DNA of 64,000 bases from Roseicella frigidaeris. Lineage in GTDB: Bacteria > Pseudomonadota > Alphaproteobacteria > Acetobacterales > Acetobacteraceae. The translations under genes and the position numbers were made by a program. The stretch is from positions 82,399-146,398 of the forward strand of contig NZ_QLIX01000009.1 of assembly GCF_003258945.1 (NCBI RefSeq), in the 5' to 3' direction. This document shows, in pieces, positions 1 to 10,948 of the stretch. How positions within the stretch are numbered: position 1 is the stretch's first letter; every line of letters begins with the position of its first letter. The notes under the pieces are model-generated. The model had not been told where the DNA came from and ran no database searches. It saw only the letters and a program-made list of their open reading frames with translations.

Positions 1-840
1 CACGGCGCCGCCGAAGCCTGCCTGGTGCAGGGCGATGACATCCATATAGCCCTCGACCACCAGGACCGTCGCGCCGCGGAAGGCCGCCTCCCGCGCCAGG
101 TCCAGCCCGTAGAGGCCCCGCCGTTTCTGGAAGAGCTCGGTTTCCGGTCCATTGACATATTTCGGCTGGCCGTCGCCGAGGATACGCCCACCGAAGGAAA
201 TAATGCGGCCGCGCCGGTCGCGGATCGGGAACATCACCCGGCCGAAGAACATGTCGACCAGGCCGGCTTCGGGCCGCTCCGGGTCGCGCGGCTTCATCAG
301 CCCGGCGGCGACGAGCTGCGCCGGCTCGATCCCCTCGGGCTTCAGCTCGGCGGCGAGCGCCCCCCGCCCCTCGCCCGACCAGCCGAGGCCGAAGCGGGCG
401 ATGGTCGCCTCGGTGAGGCCGCGGCGGTGCAGGTAGTCGCGCGCCGCCGCCCCCTCCGGCTGGGCGAGGCGGCGCTGATAGGCCGCGGCCGCGGCGGCCA
501 GCACCTCGTGCAGGTCGCGCGCCCGCCGCTCCCGCGCCGCGGCCTGGGGCGTCGGCCTCGGCACCTGCATCCCCGCCTCGGCGGCGAGCCGCTCCACCGC
601 CTCGGGGAAGCTCGCCCCCTCGGCGCGCATCAGGAAGGTGATGGCATCCCCATGCGCGCCGCAGCCGAAGCAATGGAAATGGTCGTCATAGACGTAGAAG
701 GAGGGGGACTTCTCGTTGTGGAAGGGGCAGCAGCCCTTCCACTGCCGGCCGTTGCGGACCAGCCGCGCCTTGCGGCCGATCAGCCCGTGCAACGGGGTCC
801 GGGCGCGCAGCTCATCGAGGAAGGCGGGCGGGAGGGCCAT
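1..840 (-). CDS. dnaG: DNA primase DnaG, N-terminal part (runs off the left edge)
   Basis: Makes RNA primers for lagging-strand replication at the fork. The visible 280 residues begin MALPPAFLDELRART and hold the CHC2 zinc finger, with ligands at about C38, H41, C57 and C60 (PFHNEKSPSF, then HCFGCGAHGDA). The catalytic core follows, including YVNGPET. The start of the TOPRIM domain (VVEGYMDVIALHQAGF) lies at the window edge. The ATG at 840 gives the expected distance to the zinc finger. yqeY lies upstream on the same strand, a common alphaproteobacterial order in which rpoD often follows dnaG. The C-terminal two thirds are outside the window. Confidence 0.96.
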   Translation of the reverse strand, partial: MALPPAFLDELRARTPLHGLIGRKARLVRNGRQWKGCCPFHNEKSPSFYVYDDHFHCFGCGAHGDAITFLMRAEGASFPEAVERLAAEAGMQVPRPTPQAAARERRARDLHEVLAAAAAAYQRRLAQPEGAAARDYLHRRGLTEATIARFGLGWSGEGRGALAAELKPEGIEPAQLVAAGLMKPRDPERPEAGLVDMFFGRVMFPIRDRRGRIISFGGRILGDGQPKYVNGPETELFQKRRGLYGLDLAREAAFRGATVLVVEGYMDVIALHQAGFGGAV

Positions 841-879
841 CGCTGCGGCACAGTGTAGCGGCGGCGGGACCGCCGCGCA

Positions 880-1344
880 TCAGCCGCCGAGCGCCGCCTT
901 CACCAGCGGGCCGGCCTTGCCAAGATCCATGCTTGCGGCGTGCTTCGCGCGCAACACCGCCATCACCTTGCCCATCTCCTTCACGCCCGTCGCGCCGGTC
1001 TCGGCGATGGCGGCCGCGATGGCGGCGCGGGTCGCGGCCTCATCCATCTGCTGCGGCAGGAAGCCCTCGATGACGGCGATCTCCGCCTCCTCCTTGGCGG
1101 CGAGCTCCTCGCGGCCGCCCTGGCGGTAAAGCTCGACGCTCTCCCGGCGGGACTTGGCCATGCCGCGCAGCATGGCCACGATCTGCTCCTCCGGCACCTG
1201 CTCGATGCCCGAGGGCCGGGCGGCGATGTCGGTGTCCTTCAGCTTGGCGAGGATCATGCGCAGCGTCGATGTCCGCGCCGTGTCCTTGGCCAGCATGGCG
1301 GCTTTGAGCGCCGCGGTGAAACGGCTGCGGAGGTCCTCGGCCAT
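880..1344 (-). CDS. GatB/YqeY domain-containing protein
   Basis: Small cytosolic protein of the YqeY family, related to the tail domain of the GatB amidotransferase subunit; its role is poorly defined, possibly tRNA-linked. The product is 154 residues, the usual length, beginning MAEDLRSRFTAALKAAML. The helical signatures LRMILAKLKDTDIA and EEIAVIEGFLPQQM-type segments are visible, ending in VKAALGG. I chose the ATG at 1344 because family homology starts there; the frame stays open for 30 more codons upstream. It precedes dnaG by 39 bp on the same strand, so co-transcription is likely. It is divergent from the HTH-carA unit. Confidence 0.93.
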   Translation of the reverse strand: MAEDLRSRFTAALKAAMLAKDTARTSTLRMILAKLKDTDIAARPSGIEQVPEEQIVAMLRGMAKSRRESVELYRQGGREELAAKEEAEIAVIEGFLPQQMDEAATRAAIAAAIAETGATGVKEMGKVMAVLRAKHAASMDLGKAGPLVKAALGG

Positions 1345-1417
1345 GGCGTTCCTCGCTGGATGGGCGGTGGGGGCGCGGCTGTAGCATGCCGGGCGGCGGC
1401 TCGGGAGACCGGGCTCC

Positions 1418-1432
1418 GGGAATCGTTTTCCC
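1418..1432. promoter_or_regulatory. Operator-like palindrome 1 upstream of HTH-carA
   Basis: GGGAATCGTTTTCCC is a 15-bp inverted repeat with arms GGGAA/TTCCC. Its centre lies 39 bp from that of a second, near-identical palindrome. Both lie in the divergent region between yqeY and the HTH-carA reading frame, so a regulator bound here could act on either side. The binding protein is inferred, not shown. Confidence 0.5.
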
Positions 1433-1456
1433 ATTTTCCATCATCACCATTGATCT

Positions 1457-1471
1457 GGGAAATACTTTCCC
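1457..1471. promoter_or_regulatory. Operator-like palindrome 2 upstream of HTH-carA
   Basis: GGGAAATACTTTCCC is a perfect inverted repeat that extends one more base on each side (T/A). It lies 13 bp before the ATG at 1485. It shares the GGGAA-N5-TTCCC pattern with palindrome 1. The position suggests a repressor site overlapping the promoter or transcription start, possibly for autoregulation by the HTH segment encoded next. Confidence 0.55.
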
Positions 1472-1484
1472 ACATACCTGTGCC

Positions 1485-1712
1485 ATGCGGACGGTCGAAG
1501 ACATCATCGCTCTCCTCGGCGGCCCGGACGCCGCCGCGCAGCGTTGCGGCATCGGGACCGAGGCGGTGCGCAAATGGCGCCAGGCCCGGGCTATCCCGCC
1601 CCGCCATTGGCCGGCCATCCTGGCCGCCACCGGCCTGTCCCTGTCCGAGCTTCCCGGCGCGCCGCCCCCCGGCGCCCCGGAGGCCGGCCCTGCTTCCCGT
1701 GCGGAGACCCCC
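1485..1712 (+). CDS. HTH-like N-terminal segment in frame with CarA
   Basis: This 76-residue segment starts MRTVEDIIALLGGPDAAAQR, continues with KWRQARAIPPRHW, and reaches GLSLSELPG before a Pro/Ala-rich linker. The pattern (hydrophobic helix, a second helix with a KW motif, then IPxxxW) resembles small Cro/YdaS-type helix-turn-helix proteins of alphaproteobacteria, often called carph-isopro proteins. There is no stop codon between it and CarA, so a ribosome starting at 1485 must make an HTH-CarA fusion. Two palindromes just upstream are candidate binding sites. A sequencing error or recently lost stop cannot be excluded. Autoregulation or control of carA is inference. Confidence 0.55.
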
Positions 1713-2903
1713 ATGCCCCAGACCGAGACCGCCCCCGACGCCATCCCCGAAGGCGCGACGGCCTGCCTCGTGCTCGGCGACGGCAGCGTCTTCTGGGGCC
1801 GCGGCTTCGGCGCCCATAGCCGCCCCGGCCAGCCGCCGGTCGCCGAGGTCTGCTTCAACACCGGCCTGACCGGCTACCAGGAGACGCTGACCGACCCCTC
1901 CTATGCCGGGCAGATCATCACCTTCACCTTCCCCCATATCGGCAATGTCGGCACCAATGCCGAGGATCTGGAGGCGGCGACGCCGGTCGCCCGCGGCCTC
2001 GTCGTCAAGCAGGACGTGACCGAGCCGGCGAATTACCGCTCCACCCGCCATCTCGACCTCTGGCTGAAAAGCCACGACGTGCCCGGCATCGCCGGCCTCG
2101 ACACCCGGGCGCTCACCATCCGCATCCGCGACGGCGGGGCGCCGAACGGCGTGCTCTGCCATCCCGCGGATGGCCGCTTCGACCTGCCGGCGCTGCGGGC
2201 CCAGGCCGCGGCCTGGCCGGGGCTCGAGGGCATGGACCTGGCGAAGGAGGTCTCCTGCCGCCAGGCCTATCGCTGGGACGAGACGGAATGGGCCTGGCCC
2301 GCCGGCTTCGGCAAGCAGGCTGCGCCGCGGCACAAGGTGGTCGCGGTGGATTACGGCGCCAAGCGCAACATCCTCCGCTGCCTCGCCTCGGCCGGGCTGG
2401 AGGTGACGGTGGTGCCGGCGACCGCGACGGCGGAGGAGATCCTGCGCCACGCCCCGGACGGCGTCTTCCTCTCGAACGGCCCGGGCGACCCGGCGGCGAC
2501 CGCCGACTACGCCGTGCCGGCGATCCGCGGCGTGCTGGAGAGCAAGGTGCCGGTCTTCGGCATCTGCCTCGGCCATCAGCTTCTCGGCCTCGCCCTCGGC
2601 GGCCGGACCTACAAGCTCGAGCGCGGCCATCGCGGCGCCAACCAGCCGGTGAAGGACCTCACCACCGGCAAGGTCGAGATCACCAGCCAGAACCACGGCT
2701 TCGCCATCGACCCGAAAAGCCTGCCCTCGAGCGTGCGGGTGACGCATGTCTCGCTCTTCGACGGCTCGAATGAGGGCCTCGCCGCCACCGACCGGCCGGC
2801 CTTCTCGGTGCAGTACCATCCCGAGGCCTCGCCAGGGCCGAGCGACAGCCATCACCTGTTCCACCGCTTCGTCGACATGATCGAGAAGCACAAGGGAGGA
2901 TAA
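1713..2903 (+). CDS. carA: Carbamoyl-phosphate synthase small (glutaminase) subunit
   Basis: Hydrolyses glutamine and passes ammonia to CarB to make carbamoyl phosphate for arginine and pyrimidine synthesis. From the ATG at 1713 the protein has 396 residues, the normal CarA length. An N-terminal CPSase_sm domain is followed by a class I glutamine amidotransferase domain. FLSNGPGDP, the nucleophile C285 in FGICLGHQ, and H369/E371 in YHPEASPGPSD are visible. A GGAG lies 7 nt before this ATG, so the normal-length protein could be made from an internal start. The same frame is open back to 1386, including the HTH-like segment from 1485. carB is separated from it by four unrelated genes. Confidence 0.96.
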   Translation: MPQTETAPDAIPEGATACLVLGDGSVFWGRGFGAHSRPGQPPVAEVCFNTGLTGYQETLTDPSYAGQIITFTFPHIGNVGTNAEDLEAATPVARGLVVKQDVTEPANYRSTRHLDLWLKSHDVPGIAGLDTRALTIRIRDGGAPNGVLCHPADGRFDLPALRAQAAAWPGLEGMDLAKEVSCRQAYRWDETEWAWPAGFGKQAAPRHKVVAVDYGAKRNILRCLASAGLEVTVVPATATAEEILRHAPDGVFLSNGPGDPAATADYAVPAIRGVLESKVPVFGICLGHQLLGLALGGRTYKLERGHRGANQPVKDLTTGKVEITSQNHGFAIDPKSLPSSVRVTHVSLFDGSNEGLAATDRPAFSVQYHPEASPGPSDSHHLFHRFVDMIEKHKGG

Positions 2904-2906
2904 GGC

Positions 2907-3665
2907 ATGTTCGAGCTGCAGGGCCGCGTCGGCCTGGTCACCGGCGGCAATGGCGGCATCGGCCTCGGCCTCGCCCGCGGCCTGGCGAAGGCCGGCGCCG
3001 CGGTGATGGTGGCCGGGCGGAACGAGGCGAAGAACGCCGAGGCCGTGGCGGCGCTGCGCTCGCTCGGCGCCGAGGCCGAGGCGGTGGTCGTCGACGTCAC
3101 CGAGGAGGCGAGCGTGAACGCCATGGTGGCGCGCTGCGTCGAGCGCTTCGGCCGGCTCGACATCCTGGTGAACAATGCCGGCATCAACATCCGCAACCGG
3201 CCGGAGGTCTATGAGCTCGCCGACTGGCACAAGGTGATCGCCACCAACCTGACCAGCGCCATGCTGGCGAGCAAGGCGGCGCATCCGCATCTGAAGGCGG
3301 GCGGCCATGGGCGCGTCATCAACAACGGCTCCATGCTCTCGATCTTCGGCCTGCCCTTCCATGCCGCCTATGGCGCGAGCAAGGGCGGCGTGGTGCAGAT
3401 GACGCGCTCCATGGCGGTGGCCTGGGGGCCGGACGGCATCACGGTGAACTGCCTGCTGCCCGGCTGGATCGACACCGACCTGACGCGCAAGGCGCGCTCG
3501 GACATGCCGGCGCTGAACGACAACGTCCTCGCCCGCACGCCGCGCGGCCGCTGGGGCGACCCCCGGGATTTCGAGGGCATCGCCGCCTTCCTCGCCAGCG
3601 ACGCGGCGAGCTTCATCACCGGCACCGCCATCCCGGTGGATGGCGGCTTCTCGGTCAACGGCTGA
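2907..3665 (+). CDS. SDR family oxidoreductase
   Basis: Short-chain dehydrogenase of the classical type, 252 residues, NAD(P)-dependent, substrate unknown. The cofactor motif TGGNGGIG is at residues 12-19, NNAG at 89-92, and the catalytic Ser142, Tyr155 and Lys159 (YGASK) are present. It resembles glucose 1-dehydrogenase and gluconate 5-dehydrogenase relatives. It starts 3 nt after the carA stop and is followed 3 nt later by a LysE-type exporter, so it belongs to one transcription unit with carA. It is the first of four genes inserted between carA and carB. Confidence 0.88.
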   Translation: MFELQGRVGLVTGGNGGIGLGLARGLAKAGAAVMVAGRNEAKNAEAVAALRSLGAEAEAVVVDVTEEASVNAMVARCVERFGRLDILVNNAGINIRNRPEVYELADWHKVIATNLTSAMLASKAAHPHLKAGGHGRVINNGSMLSIFGLPFHAAYGASKGGVVQMTRSMAVAWGPDGITVNCLLPGWIDTDLTRKARSDMPALNDNVLARTPRGRWGDPRDFEGIAAFLASDAASFITGTAIPVDGGFSVNG

Positions 3666-3668
3666 GCC

Positions 3669-4304
3669 GTGCCGAGCCCCGAGGCCCTGCTGGTCTTCGC
3701 CGCGCTCTCGCTCGGCCTCGCGCTGACGCCGGGGCCGAACATGCTCTACCTCGTCTCCCGCTCGCTGGCGCAGGGGACGGGGGCGGGCCTGGTCTCGCTG
3801 CTCGGCTGCCAGGCGGGCTCGCTCGTCATCATGCTCTGCGCCGCCGCCGGCATCACCGCCGCGCTGCTTGCCATCCCCTATGCCTGGGAGGTGCTGCGGC
3901 TCGGCGGCGCGGCCTATCTGCTCTGGCTCGCCTGGCAGAGCCTGCGGCCGGGCGGCCAGCCGCTCTTCGCGCCGCGGGCACTGCCGCGCGAGCCGGCGGC
4001 GCGGCTGTTCGGCATCGGCGCCGCGACGGCCGCGCTCAACCCGAAGGTGGCGCTGTTCTACATGGCGGTGCTGCCGCCCTTCATCGACCCGGCGCGCGGC
4101 CATGTGCTGCTGCAAGGGGCGATGCTCGGCGGCGTGCAGATCGCCGTCTGCACCCTGTTCGATGCGTTGCTCGTCCTCGGCGCGGCCGGCACCGCCCGCC
4201 TGCTCGGCGCGCATCCCGGCTGGATGGCGGCGCAGCGCTGGCTGCTCGGCGGCGCGCTCGGCCTGCTGGCGGTGAAGCTGGCGACGACGGAGCGGGCGCC
4301 GTGA
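3669..4304 (+). CDS. LysE/RhtB family amino-acid exporter
   Basis: Inner-membrane translocator of 211 residues starting at a GTG. It has the family N-terminus with LGLALTPGPNMLYLVSRSL, followed by about five or six hydrophobic segments and NPKVALFYMAVLPPFI, the conserved middle motif. Members export amino acids or homoserine lactones; the substrate here cannot be told. It starts 3 nt after the SDR stop and overlaps the next gene by 4 nt (GTGA). Confidence 0.9.
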   Translation: MPSPEALLVFAALSLGLALTPGPNMLYLVSRSLAQGTGAGLVSLLGCQAGSLVIMLCAAAGITAALLAIPYAWEVLRLGGAAYLLWLAWQSLRPGGQPLFAPRALPREPAARLFGIGAATAALNPKVALFYMAVLPPFIDPARGHVLLQGAMLGGVQIAVCTLFDALLVLGAAGTARLLGAHPGWMAAQRWLLGGALGLLAVKLATTERAP

Positions 4305-4573
4305 CGCTCGTCTTCATCGCGCTGCTCGCCCTCTCCTGGACCGGCCTCTCTCTCGCCGTGCTGGCGATGCTGCTGAAGCGGCTCGGCCCGCCGCGGCAGG
4401 CGGCTTGGCGCGCCTTCGGCCTCAGCCTCGGCATCAACACGGTGAGCGCCGCCTATGCCACGCCGGGCGAGCCGCTCTCGGCCGTCCTGCTGATCCTGCT
4501 CTGCCACGCCCTGCTGCTGCCGCCGCTGCTGCTGGCGGCCCGGCGGGAAGAGCGGCGGGAGGAGCGGCGATGA
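4301..4573 (+). CDS. Small two-helix membrane protein
   Basis: A 90-residue protein beginning with a GTG that overlaps the exporter stop. Residues 3-24 (LVFIALLALSWTGLSLAVLA) and about 59-80 (LSAVLLILLCHALLLPPLLL) look like membrane helices. The tail is very basic and acidic (RREERREERR). I do not recognise the family. The overlap with LysE upstream and the lipoprotein downstream indicates translational coupling. Confidence 0.6.
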   Translation: MTLVFIALLALSWTGLSLAVLAMLLKRLGPPRQAAWRAFGLSLGINTVSAAYATPGEPLSAVLLILLCHALLLPPLLLAARREERREERR

Positions 4574-4782
4574 CCCGTGCGCCCCTGCTGCCATCCCTGT
4601 TGCCGCCCCTGCTGGCCATGCTGGCGCTGCTCGCCGCCTGCACCGCCGCACCGCCCACGCCGGAGCAGCGGCGCGCGCAATGCGAGGCCGACCGCACCCG
4701 CCGCGGCATCGGCCGGCTGCTGCCGCCCGAGGCGCGGCAACGGCCGGACTGCCTGCCCCCCGCCGATCCCACCGCCCGCTAG
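4570..4782 (+). CDS. Small predicted lipoprotein
   Basis: A 70-residue protein whose ATG overlaps the preceding stop (ATGA). A hydrophobic signal peptide ends in a lipobox LLAAC with the lipidated Cys at about residue 24. The mature part is short, with CEADRTRRGIGRLLPPEARQRPDC, so two further cysteines may form a disulfide. Function is unknown. It is the last of the four genes lying between carA and carB. Confidence 0.6.
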   Translation: MTRAPLLPSLLPPLLAMLALLAACTAAPPTPEQRRAQCEADRTRRGIGRLLPPEARQRPDCLPPADPTAR

Positions 4783-4863
4783 CCCCCATGCTTGACCGCG
4801 TGACGCAGGCTCCCCACTGAGCCCACCGCAAGCGGCCACGCCCCAGACGACCGGAACGCCCCC

Positions 4864-8109
<3,246 letters not shown>

Positions 8110-8351
8110 GCGGACGGCGCGGAACCCGGCGCGGCCCGACGGACGGCAATTGCGGTGCGCATCGGCTCGGATGCGGCATCGTCGGCGGCCCTCCGGGTGC
8201 CAGGGAACTTCGCTTCGGCCGCTCTGTTTCCCGCCGTCGCCAGCCCCGCCGCGCCTGCCATCCGGCGGGCGGGGGGTGGCAGCCGCCGGTCGCGTTCCCG
8301 CGGGCGAAGCCACCGAACTCGCCCGCCACCGCTCGTAAGGAAGGGCTTGCC

Positions 8352-8825
8352 GTGCAGAAGTTCCCCATGACCGCGGAAGGTCTGGCGAAGTTGGAGGAGG
8401 AACTGAAGCAGCTGAAGGTCGAGGAGCGCCCGGCCGTCATCCGCGCCATCTCCGAGGCGCGGGCGCATGGCGACCTGTCCGAGAATGCCGAGTACCACGC
8501 GGCCCGCGAGAAGCAGTCCTTCATCGAGGGCCGCATCGCCGAGCTCGAGACCATCATCCCGGCCGCCGAGGTGATCGACGTCTCCAAGCTTTCCGGCGAC
8601 CAGGTGAAATTCGGCGCCCGCGTCACCGTCGTCGACGAGGAGACGGAGGAGGAGAAAACCTACCGCATCGTCGGCCAGTACGAGGCGGACATGAAGCTGG
8701 GCTCGATCTCCATCTCCTCGCCGCTGGCCAAGGCGCTGATCGGCAAGAAGGTCGGCGACAATGTCGAGGTGCCGGCGCCGGGCGGCGCCCGCGCTTATGA
8801 GATCACGGCGGTCGCCTTCCGCTGA
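8352..8825 (+). CDS. greA: Transcription elongation factor GreA
   Basis: Rescues backtracked RNA polymerase by stimulating transcript cleavage. The product is 157 residues, matching the family. An N-terminal coiled coil ([18 protein letters not shown]) carries the acidic tip [15 protein letters not shown], and the C-terminal globular domain is complete, ending [11 protein letters not shown] chose the GTG at 8352 ([10 protein letters not shown]) because AAGGAAGGG lies just upstream and the family usually begins a few residues before MT. The 242 bp between carB and this gene hold no ORF I can support. Two Rnk-like relatives of its C-terminal domain occur at about 40 kb. Confidence 0.96.
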   Translation: MQKFPMTAEGLAKLEEELKQLKVEERPAVIRAISEARAHGDLSENAEYHAAREKQSFIEGRIAELETIIPAAEVIDVSKLSGDQVKFGARVTVVDEETEEEKTYRIVGQYEADMKLGSISISSPLAKALIGKKVGDNVEVPAPGGARAYEITAVAFR

Positions 8826-8997
8826 GCCGGCCGGGTCCGGCGGCCTCGGGGCGCCCCGCCGCCCGGGTGGTTCGATGACTGGATGGAACGTGTTGCCGCT
8901 TCGCGGCGAACTGCGTCGCTCCCGCCCGGGGATCGGCGTATAGGGCGCTGCCCGCCATCGGCCCCTGCCCGTCCCGGCCGGTGGCGGATCGAGAGAC

Positions 8998-10299
8998 TTG
9001 CCGCGAAGGACCCCGCCCTTGCCCCTGCGCGCCCTGGCCCTGGATGGCGACGCCGTGCCGCTGCCCGTCGCTCCCGCCCCCGTCACCCTGGCCGACATCC
9101 GGGCGGCCGCCCGGCGGATCGCGGGCGCCGTCCTCCGCACCCCGACCCTGCCCTCGCACGCCGTCTCCCGGGCGGTCGGCGCGCAGGTCTTCCTCAAGCT
9201 CGACAACCTGCAGGCCACCGGCGCCTTCAAGGAGCGCGGCGCGGCGAACCGCATCGCGCTGCTGACGGTGCGGGAGCGGGCGGCGGGCGTCGTCGCCATG
9301 TCGGCGGGCAACCATGCCCAGGCCGTCGCCCGGCATGCGGCGCTCGCCGGCATCGCCGCGACGATCGTCATGCCGCAATTCACCCCGGCCACCAAGGTGG
9401 TCCGCACCGAGGGCTGGGGCGCCCGGGTGGTGCTGCATGGCGAAACCCTGGCCGAGGCGGCGGCGCATGCGCATGAGCTGGCGCTGCGGGACGGCCTCAC
9501 CTTCATCCATCCCTATGACGATCCGGGCGTGATCGCCGGCCAGGGCACCATGGTGCTCGAGATGCTCGAGGATGCGCCGGCGCTCGATGCGCTGGTCTTC
9601 CCGGTCGGCGGCGGCGGCCTGCTGGCCGGCTGCGCCGCGGCGGCGCGGGAGCTGCGGCCGGGGCTGCCGGTCTATGGCGTCGAGGTGGCGGGCTACCCGG
9701 CCATGGCGCAGCGCCTCGCCGGCGGCCCGGTCGCGGTCGGCGGGCCGACCATCGCCGAGGGCATCGCCGTCCGCGATGTCGGCGAGGCGCCGCTCGCCCT
9801 GCTGCGGCAGATGGGCACCGAGGTGCTGGTGGTGCCGGAGCGCGCCGTGGAGCAGGCGATCGCCCTGCTCGCCGAGGGCGCCAAGCTGGTGGCCGAGGGC
9901 GCCGGCGCCGCCGGGCTCGCCGCCATCCTCGCCTTCCCCGAGCGCTTCGCCGGCAAGGCGGTGGGCACCGTGATCACCGGCGGCAACATCGATGCCCGCA
10001 TCCTGGCCAATGTCCTGCTGCGCAACCTGCTGCGCGACGGCCGGATCCTGCGGCTGCACCTCGACATCCCCGACCGGCCGGGCGTGCTGGCCGATATCGC
10101 CGCCCGGGTCGCCGCCGCCGGCGGCAACGTCATCGAGGTGAGCCACCAGCGCCTCTTCGCGGCGCCGAGCGTGCAGAGCGCCGAGCTCGAACTGATGGTC
10201 GAGGTCCGGGACACGGCGCAGGGCAATGCCATCGTCGCGGCGCTGGAGGCCGGGCGCTACGTGGTCCGGCGGGGCTGCAGCGCGCCGGTCCAGGGCTAG
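8998..10299 (+). CDS. Threonine ammonia-lyase with C-terminal ACT domain
   Basis: PLP enzyme converting threonine to 2-oxobutanoate, the entry to isoleucine synthesis or threonine breakdown. The PLP lysine is at about K78 in TGAFKERGA, SAGNHAQ follows near residue 103, and the phosphate-binding glycine loop GGGGLLAG lies near 203. Residues 350-433 form an ACT domain (HLDIPDRPGVLADIAARVA). The length of 433 aa fits the ilvA/tdcB-type short form with one ACT domain. The TTG at 8998 is a guess; a GTG at 9055 is an alternative. It converges on an Lrp/AsnC regulator, fitting amino-acid control. Its TAG stop opens a TAGAGCAG repeat fragment. Confidence 0.9.
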   Translation: MPRRTPPLPLRALALDGDAVPLPVAPAPVTLADIRAAARRIAGAVLRTPTLPSHAVSRAVGAQVFLKLDNLQATGAFKERGAANRIALLTVRERAAGVVAMSAGNHAQAVARHAALAGIAATIVMPQFTPATKVVRTEGWGARVVLHGETLAEAAAHAHELALRDGLTFIHPYDDPGVIAGQGTMVLEMLEDAPALDALVFPVGGGGLLAGCAAAARELRPGLPVYGVEVAGYPAMAQRLAGGPVAVGGPTIAEGIAVRDVGEAPLALLRQMGTEVLVVPERAVEQAIALLAEGAKLVAEGAGAAGLAAILAFPERFAGKAVGTVITGGNIDARILANVLLRNLLRDGRILRLHLDIPDRPGVLADIAARVAAAGGNVIEVSHQRLFAAPSVQSAELELMVEVRDTAQGNAIVAALEAGRYVVRRGCSAPVQG

Positions 10300-10319
10300 A
10301 GCAGCCTCAGGCGATCACG
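10297..10319. repeat. Fragment of dispersed element (module D) at the ilvA-type gene stop
   Basis: The stop codon starts TAGAGCAG, the same eight bases that open both module B copies at 19679 and, as TTAGAGCAG, at 35781. It is followed at 10305-10319 by CCTCAGGCGATCACG, which matches the reverse complement of 42535-42549 exactly over 15 bp. It lies between two convergent genes. Confidence 0.55.
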
Positions 10320-10330
10320 CCCCGGCCGGG

Positions 10331-10810
10331 TCAGCGGGCGATCGGCACCCCGGCCTCGTCCTTCGAGGTGCGGATGGTCTGCAGGGTCTGCACCCGCGCC
10401 ACCTCCTCGGCCGCGGTGAGCTGCGCCGTCAGCGCATTCTCATGTGCGGTGTCGCGCGCGACGAGGCGCAGCAGGAAATCGCCGCCGCCGCGGATCATGT
10501 GGCACTCGCGCACCTCGGGCCAGCGGCGCATGCGCGACTCGAAGGCGGTGAGCACCGTCTCCTTCTGGCTCTCCAGCCCGACCAGGGCGAAGAAGGTGAT
10601 CTCGTAGCCGAGCGCGACGGGGTCGAGATCGGCATGGTAGCCGCGGATGATCCGCTCCTCCTCCAGCCGCCGCACCCGGCGCAGGCAGGGCGGCGCCGAG
10701 AGCCCGACCCGCCGGGCGAGCTCCACATTGGTCATCCGGCCATCGGCCTGCAATTCGGCGAGGATCTGACGATCGACATCGTCGAGGGAGGGATCTGGGA
10801 CTGCACTCAT
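10331..10810 (-). CDS. Lrp/AsnC family transcriptional regulator
   Basis: Feast/famine regulator of 159 residues with an N-terminal winged HTH (DRQILAELQADGRMTNVELARRVGLS, residues about 12-37) and a C-terminal RAM/ACT-like ligand-binding domain (VALGYEITFFALVGLE onward). The family senses amino acids and forms octamers. It converges on threonine ammonia-lyase and diverges from thioredoxin reductase. A perfect small palindrome lies 37 bp upstream of its start and could be its own operator. Confidence 0.93.
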   Translation of the reverse strand: MSAVPDPSLDDVDRQILAELQADGRMTNVELARRVGLSAPPCLRRVRRLEEERIIRGYHADLDPVALGYEITFFALVGLESQKETVLTAFESRMRRWPEVRECHMIRGGGDFLLRLVARDTAHENALTAQLTAAEEVARVQTLQTIRTSKDEAGVPIAR

Positions 10811-10846
10811 GCTTTCAGGATTCGTTGCCGTGATCTGGCTTCGGGC

Positions 10847-10859
10847 GCAATATCATTGC
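10847..10859. promoter_or_regulatory. Palindrome between Lrp-type gene and trxB
   Basis: GCAATATCATTGC is an inverted repeat (GCAAT-ATC-ATTGC) in the divergent intergenic region, in a locally AT-richer stretch. Lrp/AsnC proteins bind short AT-centred palindromes and often autoregulate, so it is a plausible site for the neighbouring regulator. This is inference from position and symmetry. Confidence 0.4.
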
Positions 10860-10948
10860 TCACTGCATCGGCCGCAAGGCTTGCGCTTGTGGCCGCCCCG
10901 CCGATGCCAAATTATGGTCGTTTCGCGCCGACCGTCGGGAATCGCACC

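Noticed and set aside
1254-4214. A 986-codon open frame on the minus strand opposite carA, SDR and LysE genes, with His/Arg/Ala-rich product
   Set aside because: Antisense shadow of real genes in high-GC DNA: composition is skewed and no family motif appears.
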